DNA of 64,000 nt from CAWJMN01 sp963844055. GTDB taxonomy: Bacteria > Planctomycetota > Planctomycetia > Pirellulales > Pirellulaceae. Position numbers and translations under genes: made by a program. Positions 47,121 through 56,836 of the stretch are shown here, piece by piece. The notes beneath the pieces are model-generated. The model was not told the origin of the DNA, made no database searches, and worked only from the letters and a program-made list of their open reading frames with translations. The stretch lies in contig CAWJMN010000001.1 in assembly GCA_963844055.1 (NCBI GenBank), positions 1,240,001 through 1,304,000 of the forward strand. Direction: 5' to 3'. Each line of letters begins with the position of its first letter. Position 1 is the first letter of the stretch.

Positions 47121-48146
47121 ATGCAACTGATTATTTTTCGTGGTGTGTTCCTGGTGGTGACACTGGGAATTGCCACAATCACCGCAACGCTTGCCAGTAA
47201 CTACGGCCCTACGACGTTTTTTAAATCTTGGCTTCCTTTGGTTGCCTTCTTTGGAACGATGCTAGTGGGGGGCGGGGTCATTCTTTTTGATGCCTTGATT
47301 CCACGGAAGCGAATCGAGATCGCGTCGGGCTTGTACTTTGGTTTGCTGGTTGGAATGGCCCTCACTTACGTCATGCAGTTGGCCATGGAGCCGCTGTTCA
47401 ATCGGTTGTCGGTGGAAGGGACGCAGGCGATCACCTTGGTGATGGGTATGGTCCTTTGCTATGCGAGTATGACCATCCTGCTACAAACGATGGACGATTT
47501 TCGGTTCATCATTCCCTATGTGGAGTTTTCCAAAGAGACGAAGGGGCTTAAGCCTCTGATTTTGGATACGAGCGTGGTAATTGATGGCCGGATTGCCGAC
47601 TTGGTCATGACCAACGTCTTGGATAATCAGCTGATCATGCCCCGTTTTGTCTTAGCCGAGCTTCAAGCCGTAGCGGACAGCAGCGACAAGCTTCGCCGGG
47701 CACGTGGTCGGCGCGGGCTGGATATTTTGAATCGTTTGCGCAGCACCGAAGGGATCGATTTGAAGATCCACGATCGTGAGCTTCCTGAGATGGCCGATCA
47801 GCCGGTTGATATGAAGCTGGTGCTGCTGGCCAAACACTTGGACGGCAAAGTGGTGACCGGCGACTACAACCTGAACAAGGTTGCCCGCATTCACAATGTG
47901 CCGGTGATTAACCTGAATGACATTGCCAACTCGCTCAAGCCGGTCTTCTTGCCGGGCGAGCAGTTTTTGGTCCGTATCGTCAAGCCGGGTGAAGAACTGG
48001 GCCAAGGTGTTGGCTACTTAGAAGATGGCACGATGATCGTCGTCGAAGGGGGACGTGAGCAAGTTGGTAAAGAGATCAAGGTCTCGGTTACCAGCGTGTT
48101 GCAAACGTCGGCTGGCCGGATGATTTTCGGCAAGTATGCCGTTTAG
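47121..48146 (+). CDS. YacL-like membrane PIN-TRAM protein
   Basis: 341 residues. Four N-terminal membrane helices (about 1-135) precede a PIN nuclease-fold domain (LILDTSVVIDGRIADLV, LAELQAVADSSDKLRRARGR, GDYNLNKVARIHNVPVINLN) with its acidic residues. A C-terminal TRAM domain follows (LVRIVKPGEELGQGVGYLED). The same layout is seen in B. subtilis YacL. An RNase activity is presumed from the PIN fold; the role is unknown. It converges with plsC. Confidence 0.88.
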   Translation: MQLIIFRGVFLVVTLGIATITATLASNYGPTTFFKSWLPLVAFFGTMLVGGGVILFDALIPRKRIEIASGLYFGLLVGMALTYVMQLAMEPLFNRLSVEGTQAITLVMGMVLCYASMTILLQTMDDFRFIIPYVEFSKETKGLKPLILDTSVVIDGRIADLVMTNVLDNQLIMPRFVLAELQAVADSSDKLRRARGRRGLDILNRLRSTEGIDLKIHDRELPEMADQPVDMKLVLLAKHLDGKVVTGDYNLNKVARIHNVPVINLNDIANSLKPVFLPGEQFLVRIVKPGEELGQGVGYLEDGTMIVVEGGREQVGKEIKVSVTSVLQTSAGRMIFGKYAV

Positions 48147-48164
48147 GGTTTTACGCTTCTATCA

Positions 48165-49013
48165 CTAAAGCGTTTCGTCGCCGCGATCCTTTTGGATGCG
48201 GCGCTGCTGAGCTTTATCTTGCGCGGCATCGTCTCGCTTCCGCATGTCCTCGGCAATTTGTTCGGCCGTAGGCTTCCAGTTCTTGCCGGCAAGCTCAGGC
48301 TGATAATCGTTTCGCCCCGCAAGGCGTGCGACTCCGCGAACCGCATCGAAGATAAGCTCTGCCAGAATTCCGTCTTCGCTAGAGCGAGCGAGGTAGGGGG
48401 CGATATCGATTGGTTCGCCAATTCGAATTACCACCCGCGCCCGCATGAAGAAGGGGCTGATCGGAGTCTTTCCAAACGGAGAGCCTTCGATATAGACGGG
48501 GATCAGCGGAACGCCTGCCTTGAGCGCGATCAGCGCAGCGCCGGGACGAACGGGCTGCATGAAGTTTTCCGTCAGGTTGATTCGGCCTTCGGGGAACATA
48601 CCTATGATGCCGCCGGCTTGAAGCTTACGGAGGGCGAATTTCATGGCGGCAGTATCGATTCCGCCACGATTGACGGGAATGACTTCGCAGATATTGAGGA
48701 ACATCCCCATAAGCTTGTGCTCGCAGTATTCGCGGGCAACCATCCAGTGCATCTTGCGAACGGTAAGTGTTTGCAGGAAGAAGGGATCGACGCTGCTGCG
48801 GTGATTGCAGATCAGAATGGCTCCCTGGCCCGGTTTGAGGGGGAGTTTTCCGATGACCGTAGCACGCCAAAGTCCACGGGTTAAGACGTTTGCCAATAGC
48901 CAGGCGGCCAATTGGATAGGAGATAAGCGGGTGCGATAGACGGCGATCGCCAGCAAAAACAGGCCGACGGCCACTGCGATGGCAAAGTAGCCCCAGAATC
49001 CAATCGGTGGCAT
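48165..49013 (-). CDS. plsC: 1-acyl-sn-glycerol-3-phosphate acyltransferase (PlsC family)
   Basis: 282 residues. Adds the second acyl chain in phosphatidic acid synthesis at the inner membrane. One N-terminal helix (about 8-27) is followed by the acyltransferase motifs NHRSSVD (H71, D76), VIPVNRGG, FPEGRIN and VPLIPVYIEGSPFGKT. The charged C-terminal tail of about 60 residues is not part of the core. Paralogues exist in this family, so the exact acceptor is inferred. Confidence 0.88.
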   Translation of the reverse strand: MPPIGFWGYFAIAVAVGLFLLAIAVYRTRLSPIQLAAWLLANVLTRGLWRATVIGKLPLKPGQGAILICNHRSSVDPFFLQTLTVRKMHWMVAREYCEHKLMGMFLNICEVIPVNRGGIDTAAMKFALRKLQAGGIIGMFPEGRINLTENFMQPVRPGAALIALKAGVPLIPVYIEGSPFGKTPISPFFMRARVVIRIGEPIDIAPYLARSSEDGILAELIFDAVRGVARLAGRNDYQPELAGKNWKPTAEQIAEDMRKRDDAAQDKAQQRRIQKDRGDETL

Positions 49014-49211
49014 TGACTAGGCTTTCTGCACGAAAAAATCGAAGCGAACTTCTTTGCCGGAAGTTGCACTTGGTAAAGGAACCCAGAAGCTTACCATGCA
49101 TGGGAGCCTGACGCCAACTGTGTCATGGGCTATGTTGCTGGAGTAGGGGCATGGATAGGACGCCGGCTCCAACGTGGATGGGGCGGGCCCAAGCAGGGAA
49201 TTGGGGGATTT

Positions 49212-50659
49212 GTGGCGGAAGGCGATTCGTCGAGGGAAGTTGTAAAAGCACGCTCGGTCGTGGCGGGATGGTGGTATGCGCCGGCCGGACCGCGTGATGT
49301 GCTTTTGATTGCGATGCCGCTAGTCATATCGACAGCATTTTGGTCGATACAGTGGTTCATTGATCGTCTGTTCTTGATGTGGTATTCGACCGATGCGATG
49401 GCGGCGGCGATGCCAGCTGGCATGGCGCAGTGGGCGCTGATTTGTTTGCCAATGGGAGTGGCTTCGTATGTGAATACGTTTGTCGCACAGTATTACGGCG
49501 CGGGACGACGGGAGCGCATCGGTCCTTCGGTTGCGCAGGGGCTATGGATCGGGCTTTTGTCGACGCCGCTTATCTTGGGGCTGTCGTATGCGATGGCTCC
49601 GTACGCGTTTCAAGCGGCCGGCTATAACCTCAAAGTGATTCAGCTAGAGCAAGAGTATTTTTGTTCGCTGGCCTGGGGTGGTGGCGCTGTGGTGATTGCA
49701 AGCGCGCTTGCGCTTATTACACGGGACGCGGCTTGACGGGCGTGGTGATGTTCGTGCAGGTTGCGGGAACGCTGGTGAACATTGTTTTGGATTACTCGAT
49801 GGTGTTTGGCGCACTAGGGTCACCGAAGCTAGGGATTGTGGGAGCAGGGCTTGCGACTTCGATTGCGAATTGGTTTGTCGTGGTCATCTATGCTTACTTG
49901 ATGTTCCATGACAAGGACGCCAAAGAGTGTCACCTGGGAGAGATTCTGAAATTTGATCGTGGTTTGATTGTTCGCCTCCTGCGGTATGGCACGCCGGGAG
50001 CGCTGCCGATGATGATCGAGGCAATTGCGTTTACGGTAGTGATCTTCTTTGTGACGAGCCTTGGTCACATTGAAGGTGCGGCAACAGGTCTGGCTTTTAA
50101 TGTGAATGCCGTGGCGTTTATTCCGGTGGTGGGATTAAGCATTGCGACGGCAACGCTTGTGGGACAGCATTTGGGAGAGAACCGCAGCGACCTGGCCGCT
50201 AAGGCGACTTGGAATGCGCTGGGAATTGCGCAAGTGTATACGCTGTTCTTTGCGATGCTCTATCTGTTTGCCCCTAGTATGTTCTTGATCGCGCATGAAA
50301 AGTTCGCAGCCGACCCGAAAGAGTTTGCTGAAGTAAAAGATATGACGATCGTACTGCTGCGGTTCGTGGCGGTGTATTGCATCTTTGACGCGGCGCAGGT
50401 CGTCTTTGTGGGAGCGCTCAAAGGGGCAGGGGATACCGTCTTTGTGTTGATTTCAACAACGGTGATTTCGGGCCTAGGGGTTTTGGCTGGATGCATTGGC
50501 CAGCTCTATTTTGGATTTGGGATTTTCGGGTGGTGGAGCGTGTTGACGGGCTGGCTGTTTGCGATGGGGATGGTTTTCTGCATCCGATTCCAGCAAGGGA
50601 AGTGGCGCAAGATGCGCGTGATTGAAGAGGCTGTGCCCGAGGACCTGATTGCCAAATAA
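49212..50659 (+). CDS. MATE-family efflux transporter (frameshifted)
   Basis: Two overlapping frames cover a single MATE protein of about 482 residues. The first frame ends in VVIASALALITRDAA and the second continues as YYTGRGLTGVVMFVQVAGTL. The break lies at about 49710-49715, where one base appears missing. The full text shows 12 hydrophobic helices in two six-helix halves (RDVLLIAMPLVISTAFWSIQ opens the first, GTPGALPMMIEAIAFTVVI the second). MATE proteins extrude drugs or metabolites using Na+ or H+. GTG 49212 is the preferred start; ATG 49125 is also in frame and would add 29 residues. A sequence error is more likely than a pseudogene because both halves are intact. Confidence 0.88.
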
Positions 50660-50985
50660 TCAATGTGCTGGCGACAGCTTGGTTTTTCTCGCCGTTTCTT
50701 CGAGGCAACGCAGAGCGGCGACCTAAGTCTATGCCAAGGCTCTGTTTGCGTGGGGAAGGGAAAAGTGTCCCGCTGCCGGGCTGGAATTGGATAAGTAATT
50801 TGGGAGGGAATTAACTTCTGGTCCGGCCATGGTTTGTGGTGGACAAATGTATTTTCAGTGAAATCTTTGGGTAGTCTTTTTGGCAGTTGCTGGGTATCAT
50901 GACGTGGGTGAGGCAGAAGTTGCACCCTGAAAGACCGATGGTGCAGTGGGACAGTTAAGTTGCTTGGACACTTGGAGTTAGGCCG
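50660..50985. other. Intergenic region before the HMA lipoprotein gene
   Basis: About 325 bases with no gene, repeat or convincing promoter visible. Confidence 0.4.
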
Positions 50986-51366
50986 ATGACGAAGTACAGT
51001 TTTTTGGCGGTTCTGGGATTGGTGTTGTTCGTGGGCTGTGGCGATACGCCCGGTTCCAAGCCAAGCGCAACGGTTGACGCGGGGGCCTCGGCACCTGCAG
51101 ACACGGTTGAAGTGGAAGTTCCCGAAGATTCGATGTTGGTTCTGGTGAAGATGCCAGGAATGACCTGCGAAGGCTGTGCGGGAAATGTTCGCAAAGATCT
51201 TATCAAGGTCGACGGCATCAAGATCTTGGCACTCGATCCGAAGAACAACCTTGCGAAGTTGGCGGTTGGCAAGGAATCGAAGCTGGACGTGAAGGCAGAG
51301 CTCGATACGCTTTCCAAGACCAACGACAACATCGCTGGCTTTGAAATTGTGAAGGGTGCGAACTAG
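50986..51366 (+). CDS. Lipoprotein with heavy-metal-associated (HMA) domain
   Basis: 126 residues. A signal peptide ends in a lipobox (LFVGC, Cys18). A spacer rich in Ala and Thr leads to an HMA fold with the metal-binding MPGMTCEGCAGNVRKDL. HMA domains bind Cu(I) or Zn(II) and usually deliver it to an ATPase or sensor. Attached to a lipid anchor in the envelope, it may act as a periplasmic metal carrier. No copper ATPase is nearby. It is followed by a strong terminator. Confidence 0.85.
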   Translation: MTKYSFLAVLGLVLFVGCGDTPGSKPSATVDAGASAPADTVEVEVPEDSMLVLVKMPGMTCEGCAGNVRKDLIKVDGIKILALDPKNNLAKLAVGKESKLDVKAELDTLSKTNDNIAGFEIVKGAN

Positions 51367-51407
51367 TTTCGCTCGCTTCGACTGTCGAATCCATTTAAGT
51401 GAATATC

Positions 51408-51449
51408 GAAAGCCCGGCGGAAGCAAGTTGCTTCTGCGGGGCTTTTTTC
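51408..51449. terminator. Intrinsic terminator shared by convergent genes
   Basis: AAAGCCCGGCGGAAGC and GCTTCTGCGGGGCTTT form a 16-base stem with two mismatches, followed by TTTTTT on the plus strand. It serves the HMA lipoprotein gene and touches the stop codon of the reverse-strand gene at 51448. Confidence 0.85.
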
Positions 51450-52299
51450 ATGAAGTGCGTTTCAGTCGCGTGAGTGGAAAATAGGGGCGATTCCCCCGAG
51501 CCCGGCGTTGCTGGAAGGGGAATGGGTGCCCTTCGAATTGACAGATGCTGCATGTGCCAGGGGCAGTAGTTGACCAGGCGATGTGGCAGACGGGGCAGGT
51601 AGCAGGAATGCACCAGAGCGTTTTGGTGCGAATGCCTGATGGGAAAAAGTTGAGGTGCAGCGGCAGTTGGAATTGATGTGCCTTGTGAAGGGCATCGATG
51701 AAGTGGTAGATGGCGCTAGGAGAGGCGTCCGGATGCGATGGAAACTGGTGGGCAACGTGCTGTAGAGCTTCGGCCAGTGCGTACGTCAGTGTGGCCGGGA
51801 AAACCTCTGCCAGCCACAGGCCATGGGGACGGGGCTGCGTTGCTTGGAGACTGTTGGGCCACAGGTCAGGTTGGCCGTGCTTGGGCAGTGCTTTGAGGAG
51901 TTCGGTTTCCAGCTGCACGTAGCAGGGGCTGGCAAGTTCTGGGAGTGGAACCATGCCAAAGCAGCCCGCGAACGTGCTTGGTGGGCTGGGGGTCGATTCT
52001 GCGGAAGCGGCAATATTCGCATTGGCCGGACAGGCGCAGCATGTGGCCTGTAGTGCGGCAGGTCCGCCATAAAAGGCGAGTGCCTCTTCAACACGAAAGC
52101 CGTATTCGCCCCGAACGGCAATGCCTTCATGGACACGGCCTTCGGCCATTGCCAGACTGGCGGCCTGGGCGGCCCGCAAATGCCGCTCGGTTCGTTCGGC
52201 GGAGTCCCATTGCTCAATCTGGCGAAAGGGGCAAGGGTGAGCAAGAGTCCACAGCAGGAATGGCGGTGTGGACTCGGGAGTGGTAGTGCCGCTTTGCAC
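51448..52299 (-). CDS. Cys-rich protein of unknown function, operon partner of purH
   Basis: 283 residues from GTG 52299, 9 bases after the purH stop codon, so it is co-transcribed. It contains CCACPANANIAAS in the middle and two CxxC pairs near the C-terminus (CPVCHIAW and CSICQFEGHPF), suggesting zinc binding. The stretch ALQHVAHQFPSHPDASPSAI looks helical. No known domain was recognised. The link to purine synthesis is based only on gene order. Confidence 0.6.
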   Translation of the reverse strand: MQSGTTTPESTPPFLLWTLAHPCPFRQIEQWDSAERTERHLRAAQAASLAMAEGRVHEGIAVRGEYGFRVEEALAFYGGPAALQATCCACPANANIAASAESTPSPPSTFAGCFGMVPLPELASPCYVQLETELLKALPKHGQPDLWPNSLQATQPRPHGLWLAEVFPATLTYALAEALQHVAHQFPSHPDASPSAIYHFIDALHKAHQFQLPLHLNFFPSGIRTKTLWCIPATCPVCHIAWSTTAPGTCSICQFEGHPFPFQQRRARGNRPYFPLTRLKRTS

Positions 52300-52308
52300 G
52301 GGCGTGGC

Positions 52309-53895
52309 CTAGTGCTTGAAGTGGCGACGGCCGGTAAGGATCATGGGGATTCCATGGTCATTACATGCGGCAATGACTTCGGCATCTTTCACGCTTCCGC
52401 CGGGCTGAATAATCGCAGCTACACCTGCCGCTGCGGCACGATGGATGGAGTCTGGGAATGGGAAGAACGCATCGGAAGCCAGGATGGCACCTGGTCCGTT
52501 GGCCCCTGCTTTTTGGATGGCGATCTCTACCGAGTCGACGCGGCTCATCTGGCCAGCACCGCAACCGATGAGCGAGCCATTCTTCGCCAGGATGATTGCA
52601 TTGGACTTCACAAAGCGAACGATTCCAAAGCCAAAACGGAGATCGGCCAACAGGGCGTCTGCGGGAGACTTTTGTGTGACAACCTTCCATTCCGATTCTG
52701 GATCGGGAAGAACGTCGGCTTGTTGAACGAGCATGCCCCCTTCGATCTGGCGGAAGCCTTGGGTGGTTGGCTTTTTATCTAGGGAGCCAACTTCCAACAG
52801 GCGAACGTTAGCCTTCCACTTGGGGCGGGTTGTGAGGATCTCCACTGCGGCGGGGTCAAAGCTGGGTGCAACAATGGCTTCGATAAACAGGCCTGGGATC
52901 GCTAGGACTTCTGCGGTTGCTGCATCGATGGGGCGATTCATGGCCAGCACGCCACCGAAGGCACTTTGCGGGTCGCCGGCGAGCGCCTTTTTCGTGGCTT
53001 CGGCCAAGCTTGGAGCGATGGCAGCGCCGCAAGGATTGTTGTGCTTGATGACGCTGCAGGCTGCTTCTTTGAAGTGCCGAACGATGGCTAAAGCACTATC
53101 AAGATCAAGCAGGTTGTTGTAGGAGAGCTCTTTACCGCTGAGCTGCTTGGCATGGACGAGGCTGGTCCCTTCAAATCCCTTAAGGGCATAGACCGAAGCA
53201 CTTTGGTGCGAGTTTTCACCATAGCGCAGGTCGGCATGATGCGTTAGCGACAACGTGATCTCGGCAGGGGATGAAGCGGGCTCGCTGCTGGTTGGTGCCA
53301 AAACTTTGGCGGCGAAATAGTCAGCGATGGTGCGATCGTAAGCAGCGGTATGGGCAAAGGCCTCGGCGGCAAGTCGCTTGCGAGTGTCTAGCGTGGTGCA
53401 ACCGCCGTTTTGGATTTCCGACAAGATCGAAGGATACTGCGCGGCATCGGTGGCGATGGCAGTGAACGCATGGTTCTTGCCTGCGGCGCGGACCAGGCTG
53501 GGGCCCCCGATGTCGATTTGTTCAATCGATTGTTCCCAGGTGACTCCTTCGCGGGCAATGGTGGCCGCAAAGGGGTAGAGGTTTACAACCACCAGTTCGA
53601 AGGTTTCAATGCCATGATCGGCAATGGCGGTTAGATCCGCAGGGCGATCGTGGCGGACGAGGATGCCGCCGAAAATCTTGGGATGCAAAGTCTTGAGACG
53701 GCCGTCCATCATTTCAGGAAAGCCGGTGTAGGCCGAGACTTCGACGGCAGGAATCCCTTGGTCCTGCAGATATTTCCGGGTTCCCCCGGTGCTGTAAATC
53801 GTAACGCCAGCGGCAACCAAACCACGGGCAAAGTCGGCAAGCCCTGCTTTGTCACTGACGCTGATAAGGGCATTTTTTACAGGCGGATTCTGCAT
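52309..53895 (-). CDS. purH: Bifunctional AICAR transformylase / IMP cyclohydrolase
   Basis: 528 residues from ATG 53895 (MQNPPVKNALISVSDKAG); the frame upstream to 53952 is not needed. It catalyses the last two steps of de novo purine synthesis: formylation of AICAR and closure to IMP. The N-terminal MGS-like domain has STGGTRKYL, GFPEMMDGRLKTLHPKIFGG and NLYPFAATIA. The transformylase domain has ADLRYGENSHQSA, CSVIKHNNPCGAA and AFGGVLAMNRP, and near the C-terminus ASDAFFPFPDSI. The length is typical. Confidence 0.96.
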   Translation of the reverse strand: MQNPPVKNALISVSDKAGLADFARGLVAAGVTIYSTGGTRKYLQDQGIPAVEVSAYTGFPEMMDGRLKTLHPKIFGGILVRHDRPADLTAIADHGIETFELVVVNLYPFAATIAREGVTWEQSIEQIDIGGPSLVRAAGKNHAFTAIATDAAQYPSILSEIQNGGCTTLDTRKRLAAEAFAHTAAYDRTIADYFAAKVLAPTSSEPASSPAEITLSLTHHADLRYGENSHQSASVYALKGFEGTSLVHAKQLSGKELSYNNLLDLDSALAIVRHFKEAACSVIKHNNPCGAAIAPSLAEATKKALAGDPQSAFGGVLAMNRPIDAATAEVLAIPGLFIEAIVAPSFDPAAVEILTTRPKWKANVRLLEVGSLDKKPTTQGFRQIEGGMLVQQADVLPDPESEWKVVTQKSPADALLADLRFGFGIVRFVKSNAIILAKNGSLIGCGAGQMSRVDSVEIAIQKAGANGPGAILASDAFFPFPDSIHRAAAAGVAAIIQPGGSVKDAEVIAACNDHGIPMILTGRRHFKH

Positions 53896-54121
53896 CGTCG
53901 CGGGACCTAAATGAGGGTTGATAAGGGAACCTAAAGGTGGCCCAAACGGCAAACGGGAGCCCGCTAATCCGGCAGGGCCGGTACGGGGTTCTTTTGCGGG
54001 GCGTAAACGCGTTTTCCGAGATATGTTTGTGTAAGGTGCGGCCCGGGCAAGGTCAAGGACCGCTTGTCAGGAATCAAACCGACGTTCCTGATTTTAAAGG
54101 GGGCCTATGGCGGCAGAAAAC

Positions 54122-55804
54122 CTAAGGATTCAGCGGAAGAATCAGGGCGGGCGTGATGATATGGGCGGAATCTAGCGCGAGTGGATTATCACCAAAGGGG
54201 ATCGATTGCCCTTCGAGATTGGCCCCAAGGATCAAGACCTGAGACTCGAGCGGGGGAACGGTTATCGAAGGGGTAAGTGGCAGCAGGACCCAGTCGTCAA
54301 ATCCGGCAAGCTTTACAAGGAGTCCTTTTTTGCCTTGCCCCTCCACCACGCGATGCGTTGTCGCCAGGAGGAACTGCCCCATCATGGGCTGCGCAACGGT
54401 TGGAGCAGCAAACTCGTTGAGAAGTGTGATGAAGCCGATGTCTCGCCACTTTTGCTTTTCGATTTCTGCCAGGGCTTGGTCGGCCTCACGAGCCAAATCA
54501 TCCAGGGTGCTTTGATGGGTGTCATCGGCCTGAAGTAGTTCACTGTGATGCGCGATGGTGATGCCGAGCGCTAGACGCTGCATGAGTTGATAGTCAGACT
54601 GCGTCTTGGGACTGAAGCGGAACTGCCGTGCCTGAGAGCAAAGTTCCTTGAGCGTTGCCCCCGATGTTTGCCAGAGCAGATAGTTCCTTTTGACGGCCGG
54701 GCTGGCAAGGTCGAGCAAAGGCGTAAGCCCCTTGGGCATGTCAATTGTGCTGGTGGCTTGCATCTGCGTAACAAGTTTGGAAAGGATGGATGCGTCTAGC
54801 GCGAATGAATAGCCAGACTGAGGATCGACCCAGGTGTTGATGCCTAACACCTTGCCTTGCAGCGAAAGGAGCGGGCCACCACTGCTTCCATCGGCAAGGC
54901 GTGCTGTATGTTGCAGCCAAGTGGGGTTAGACGTAGGGGTGGTGAGCGAGGCGACAAAGCGTTTGGCGCTGCTTGAAAGTTTACTAGTGGAAATCGACTG
55001 GTTTATCTTGCCTTGTGAGAGCAGGAATGGAACTCCCTCAGGGTGGCCCGCGGCAACCACAGGGGTAGCGTTGCTGTTGGAACTGACTTGTCTGGCCGAG
55101 GCGAGTGGAAGCGGGGCCAAGTCAGTTGGAATGACTTTCGTTCGCAGGATCGCGAGGTCGTTTTCCGGGCTGCAAGCGCTGTAGCCGGCAATTTCAAACG
55201 TACGGCCATCATAGAAACGGATTGTCCCTTGGCCGACCTCCATGGCAACATGGTAGCTGGTGGCAATGTCTCCCTCGGCAGTGATGACAAAACCGGTCCC
55301 CACCAATCGCTGGCCGGAGGGATCATCGCTTTCAATCTGCACGACGCTGTGGTGGACTTTGGCCACGAGGTCAACCGGTAAAGAGCGTGAGGCCGAGTTG
55401 CTGGCTTGCCGAGCAGGCTGGGGAACCGTGGCGACTTCGCCGGTGCTTGGTGGGCGAGCAGCGGGGGACTTGCTGGTTGCGGGTGAAGTTGTGGCCGCTT
55501 GTGGCAGGGGATTGCTGGCGATCACGGTCACTGTAGGCTGCGACGATGTTTGAAAGAAGCTGCTGAGGTTCGCAGGGATGACTTGGGCGATTGCGGCGAT
55601 GAGCAAGCTGCATCCAGCGGCGATTCCTACCAGCCGAAGCAGATTGCCACGCTTCGTGCGGCGGCGAATGCTAAGTGGATTGGTCTCTGTGACGGCCGGC
55701 TGCCATTGATGAGCTTCGACCGGCCCCGATGGAGCGGACGAGACCTTTGGCGACCCTATTTCACTAGGGGAGTTGGGTCGCTCTGGTGGTAATGCGTCGT
55801 TCAC
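54122..55804 (-). CDS. Membrane-anchored trypsin-like serine protease
   Basis: 560 residues. A proline-rich cytosolic N-terminus, one membrane helix (about 56-76) and a Ser/Pro/Ala-rich linker (80-140) lead to a trypsin-like domain. The triad is seen in IATSYHVAMEVG (His), SPENDLAIL (Asp) and ADGSSGGPLL (Ser). The C-terminal 200 residues (TLKELCSQARQFRFSPKTQS and onward) are helical then beta-rich and unassigned; no PDZ domain was seen. It differs from the HtrA gene at 29423 in lacking PDZ repeats. It should act in the periplasm. Confidence 0.82.
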   Translation of the reverse strand: MNDALPPERPNSPSEIGSPKVSSAPSGPVEAHQWQPAVTETNPLSIRRRTKRGNLLRLVGIAAGCSLLIAAIAQVIPANLSSFFQTSSQPTVTVIASNPLPQAATTSPATSKSPAARPPSTGEVATVPQPARQASNSASRSLPVDLVAKVHHSVVQIESDDPSGQRLVGTGFVITAEGDIATSYHVAMEVGQGTIRFYDGRTFEIAGYSACSPENDLAILRTKVIPTDLAPLPLASARQVSSNSNATPVVAAGHPEGVPFLLSQGKINQSISTSKLSSSAKRFVASLTTPTSNPTWLQHTARLADGSSGGPLLSLQGKVLGINTWVDPQSGYSFALDASILSKLVTQMQATSTIDMPKGLTPLLDLASPAVKRNYLLWQTSGATLKELCSQARQFRFSPKTQSDYQLMQRLALGITIAHHSELLQADDTHQSTLDDLAREADQALAEIEKQKWRDIGFITLLNEFAAPTVAQPMMGQFLLATTHRVVEGQGKKGLLVKLAGFDDWVLLPLTPSITVPPLESQVLILGANLEGQSIPFGDNPLALDSAHIITPALILPLNP

Positions 55805-56168
55805 AATAAGCCCGGGCGATAGCTAGCGAGGATCGGATGTGATCGAGAGAGCCAAGTGGTACGGCGGCCAAGTGGGCCTAGTATCGCAAGTCCCCCTGAT
55901 TTCCATTGTACCCAAGGGAAACTCACCAGGGGGGAATGAAAAATGAGGAATCGGCTTTGTGGGTTGATTTTGGGTTAATCTGGGGTGGCTGAGTAGCATT
56001 TTACTGCAAACCAGATTGTCCCGAATCTAACAGCCGTAAGGGCCGATAAACTTCCTTACCTCAACTCTATCCCTCTCACCACAAGCCGCCTTATAGGGCG
56101 ACCCAGTTGTCGGTGTAGGGGCGCGACGTCCAGAAGTATCGCCAACGTAAGTGCGGGAAGACGGCCTC
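55805..56168. other. Intergenic region upstream of two small genes
   Basis: About 365 bases. I see no gene, strong hairpin or repeat; the promoter of the protease gene should lie near 55805. Confidence 0.4.
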
Positions 56169-56438
56169 ATGAGCATGCAGCATTCGCAGATGACGGAAAC
56201 GGTTCGCGGAATGGTACTTAGCACTTTGGCTGAGATGGGATTGCGCGGCGAAGAGGGGGTTCGGGAATCGATTTTGATTCGTGGCGGCAGCTACTGCGGC
56301 CGTAAGTTTGAGACGCCGCACGGCCATGCCATTTGGTTTCTCGAAGAGAACCAAGTGAAGTTCTATGCTGACGGCACGTTAGTTAAGGTGTCGAGCGTTG
56401 CGATGCCACAGGTTCGTTTGGTACGCGTTGCTGCGTAA
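56169..56438 (+). CDS. Small conserved-looking cytosolic protein
   Basis: 89 residues from ATG 56169 (a GTG at 56151 and a further ATG at 56187 are also in frame). The text TVRGMVLSTLAEMGLRGEEG, then SILIRGGSYCGRKFETPHGH and VKFYADGTLVKVSS reads like a compact folded domain. No family or metal motif was recognised. It is followed 50 bases later by another small gene on the same strand. Confidence 0.55.
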   Translation: MSMQHSQMTETVRGMVLSTLAEMGLRGEEGVRESILIRGGSYCGRKFETPHGHAIWFLEENQVKFYADGTLVKVSSVAMPQVRLVRVAA

Positions 56439-56488
56439 GCCCCTTTGCGGCGAGCTAGTAGCGACGAGGTCGTAAGGGAGATGCCACC

Positions 56489-56767
56489 ATGGTAGCGCAA
56501 AATAGAACCAGTGGTTGGCCAATACGACAATTGGCAGGATCACTTTTGCTGATCCTGGTTGCAACCGCGGTTAGTGAGGCAGCTCCGCCCTATCAGACGC
56601 TGCAGCGTGTTCCGACGGCCCCTCACAGTGGTGCTAACTGCGCCAGTAAGCCTATGCCACTGCCGGTTCAAGGCTATGCCTACGGGTATTTTGGAGCGAG
56701 TCGCAATACGCACTCGCAACGTTCCTTTGGCGTTGCACGCCTCCATACGCAGTGGAGCCGCTGGTAA
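56489..56767 (+). CDS. Small exported protein of unknown function
   Basis: 92 residues from ATG 56489, preceded by AAGGGAGATG. A signal peptide (hydrophobic 15-27, cleavage near SEAAPP) leads a mature part of about 60 residues rich in Gly, Ser and aromatic residues (VQGYAYGYFGASRNTHSQRS). No family was recognised. It probably sits in the envelope. Confidence 0.55.
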   Translation: MVAQNRTSGWPIRQLAGSLLLILVATAVSEAAPPYQTLQRVPTAPHSGANCASKPMPLPVQGYAYGYFGASRNTHSQRSFGVARLHTQWSRW

Positions 56768-56783
56768 CACTTTGGCACAAACG

Positions 56784-56812
56784 GCTTACCTACTGTTGGG
56801 TTGTAGGTAAGC
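56784..56812. terminator. Hairpin between convergent genes
   Basis: GCTTACCTAC and GTAGGTAAGC form a perfect 10-base stem with a 9-base loop. It lies 16 bases after the small exported gene and 24 before the barrel stop codon. No T run follows, so function as a terminator is likely but not certain. Confidence 0.5.
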
Positions 56813-56836
56813 AGGTGTTGTGAATCTATCGGCAAC

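Noticed and set aside
46756..47130. Open frame after uvrC as the missing HhH tail
   Set aside because: Its translation has no helix-hairpin-helix pattern and no ribosome site.
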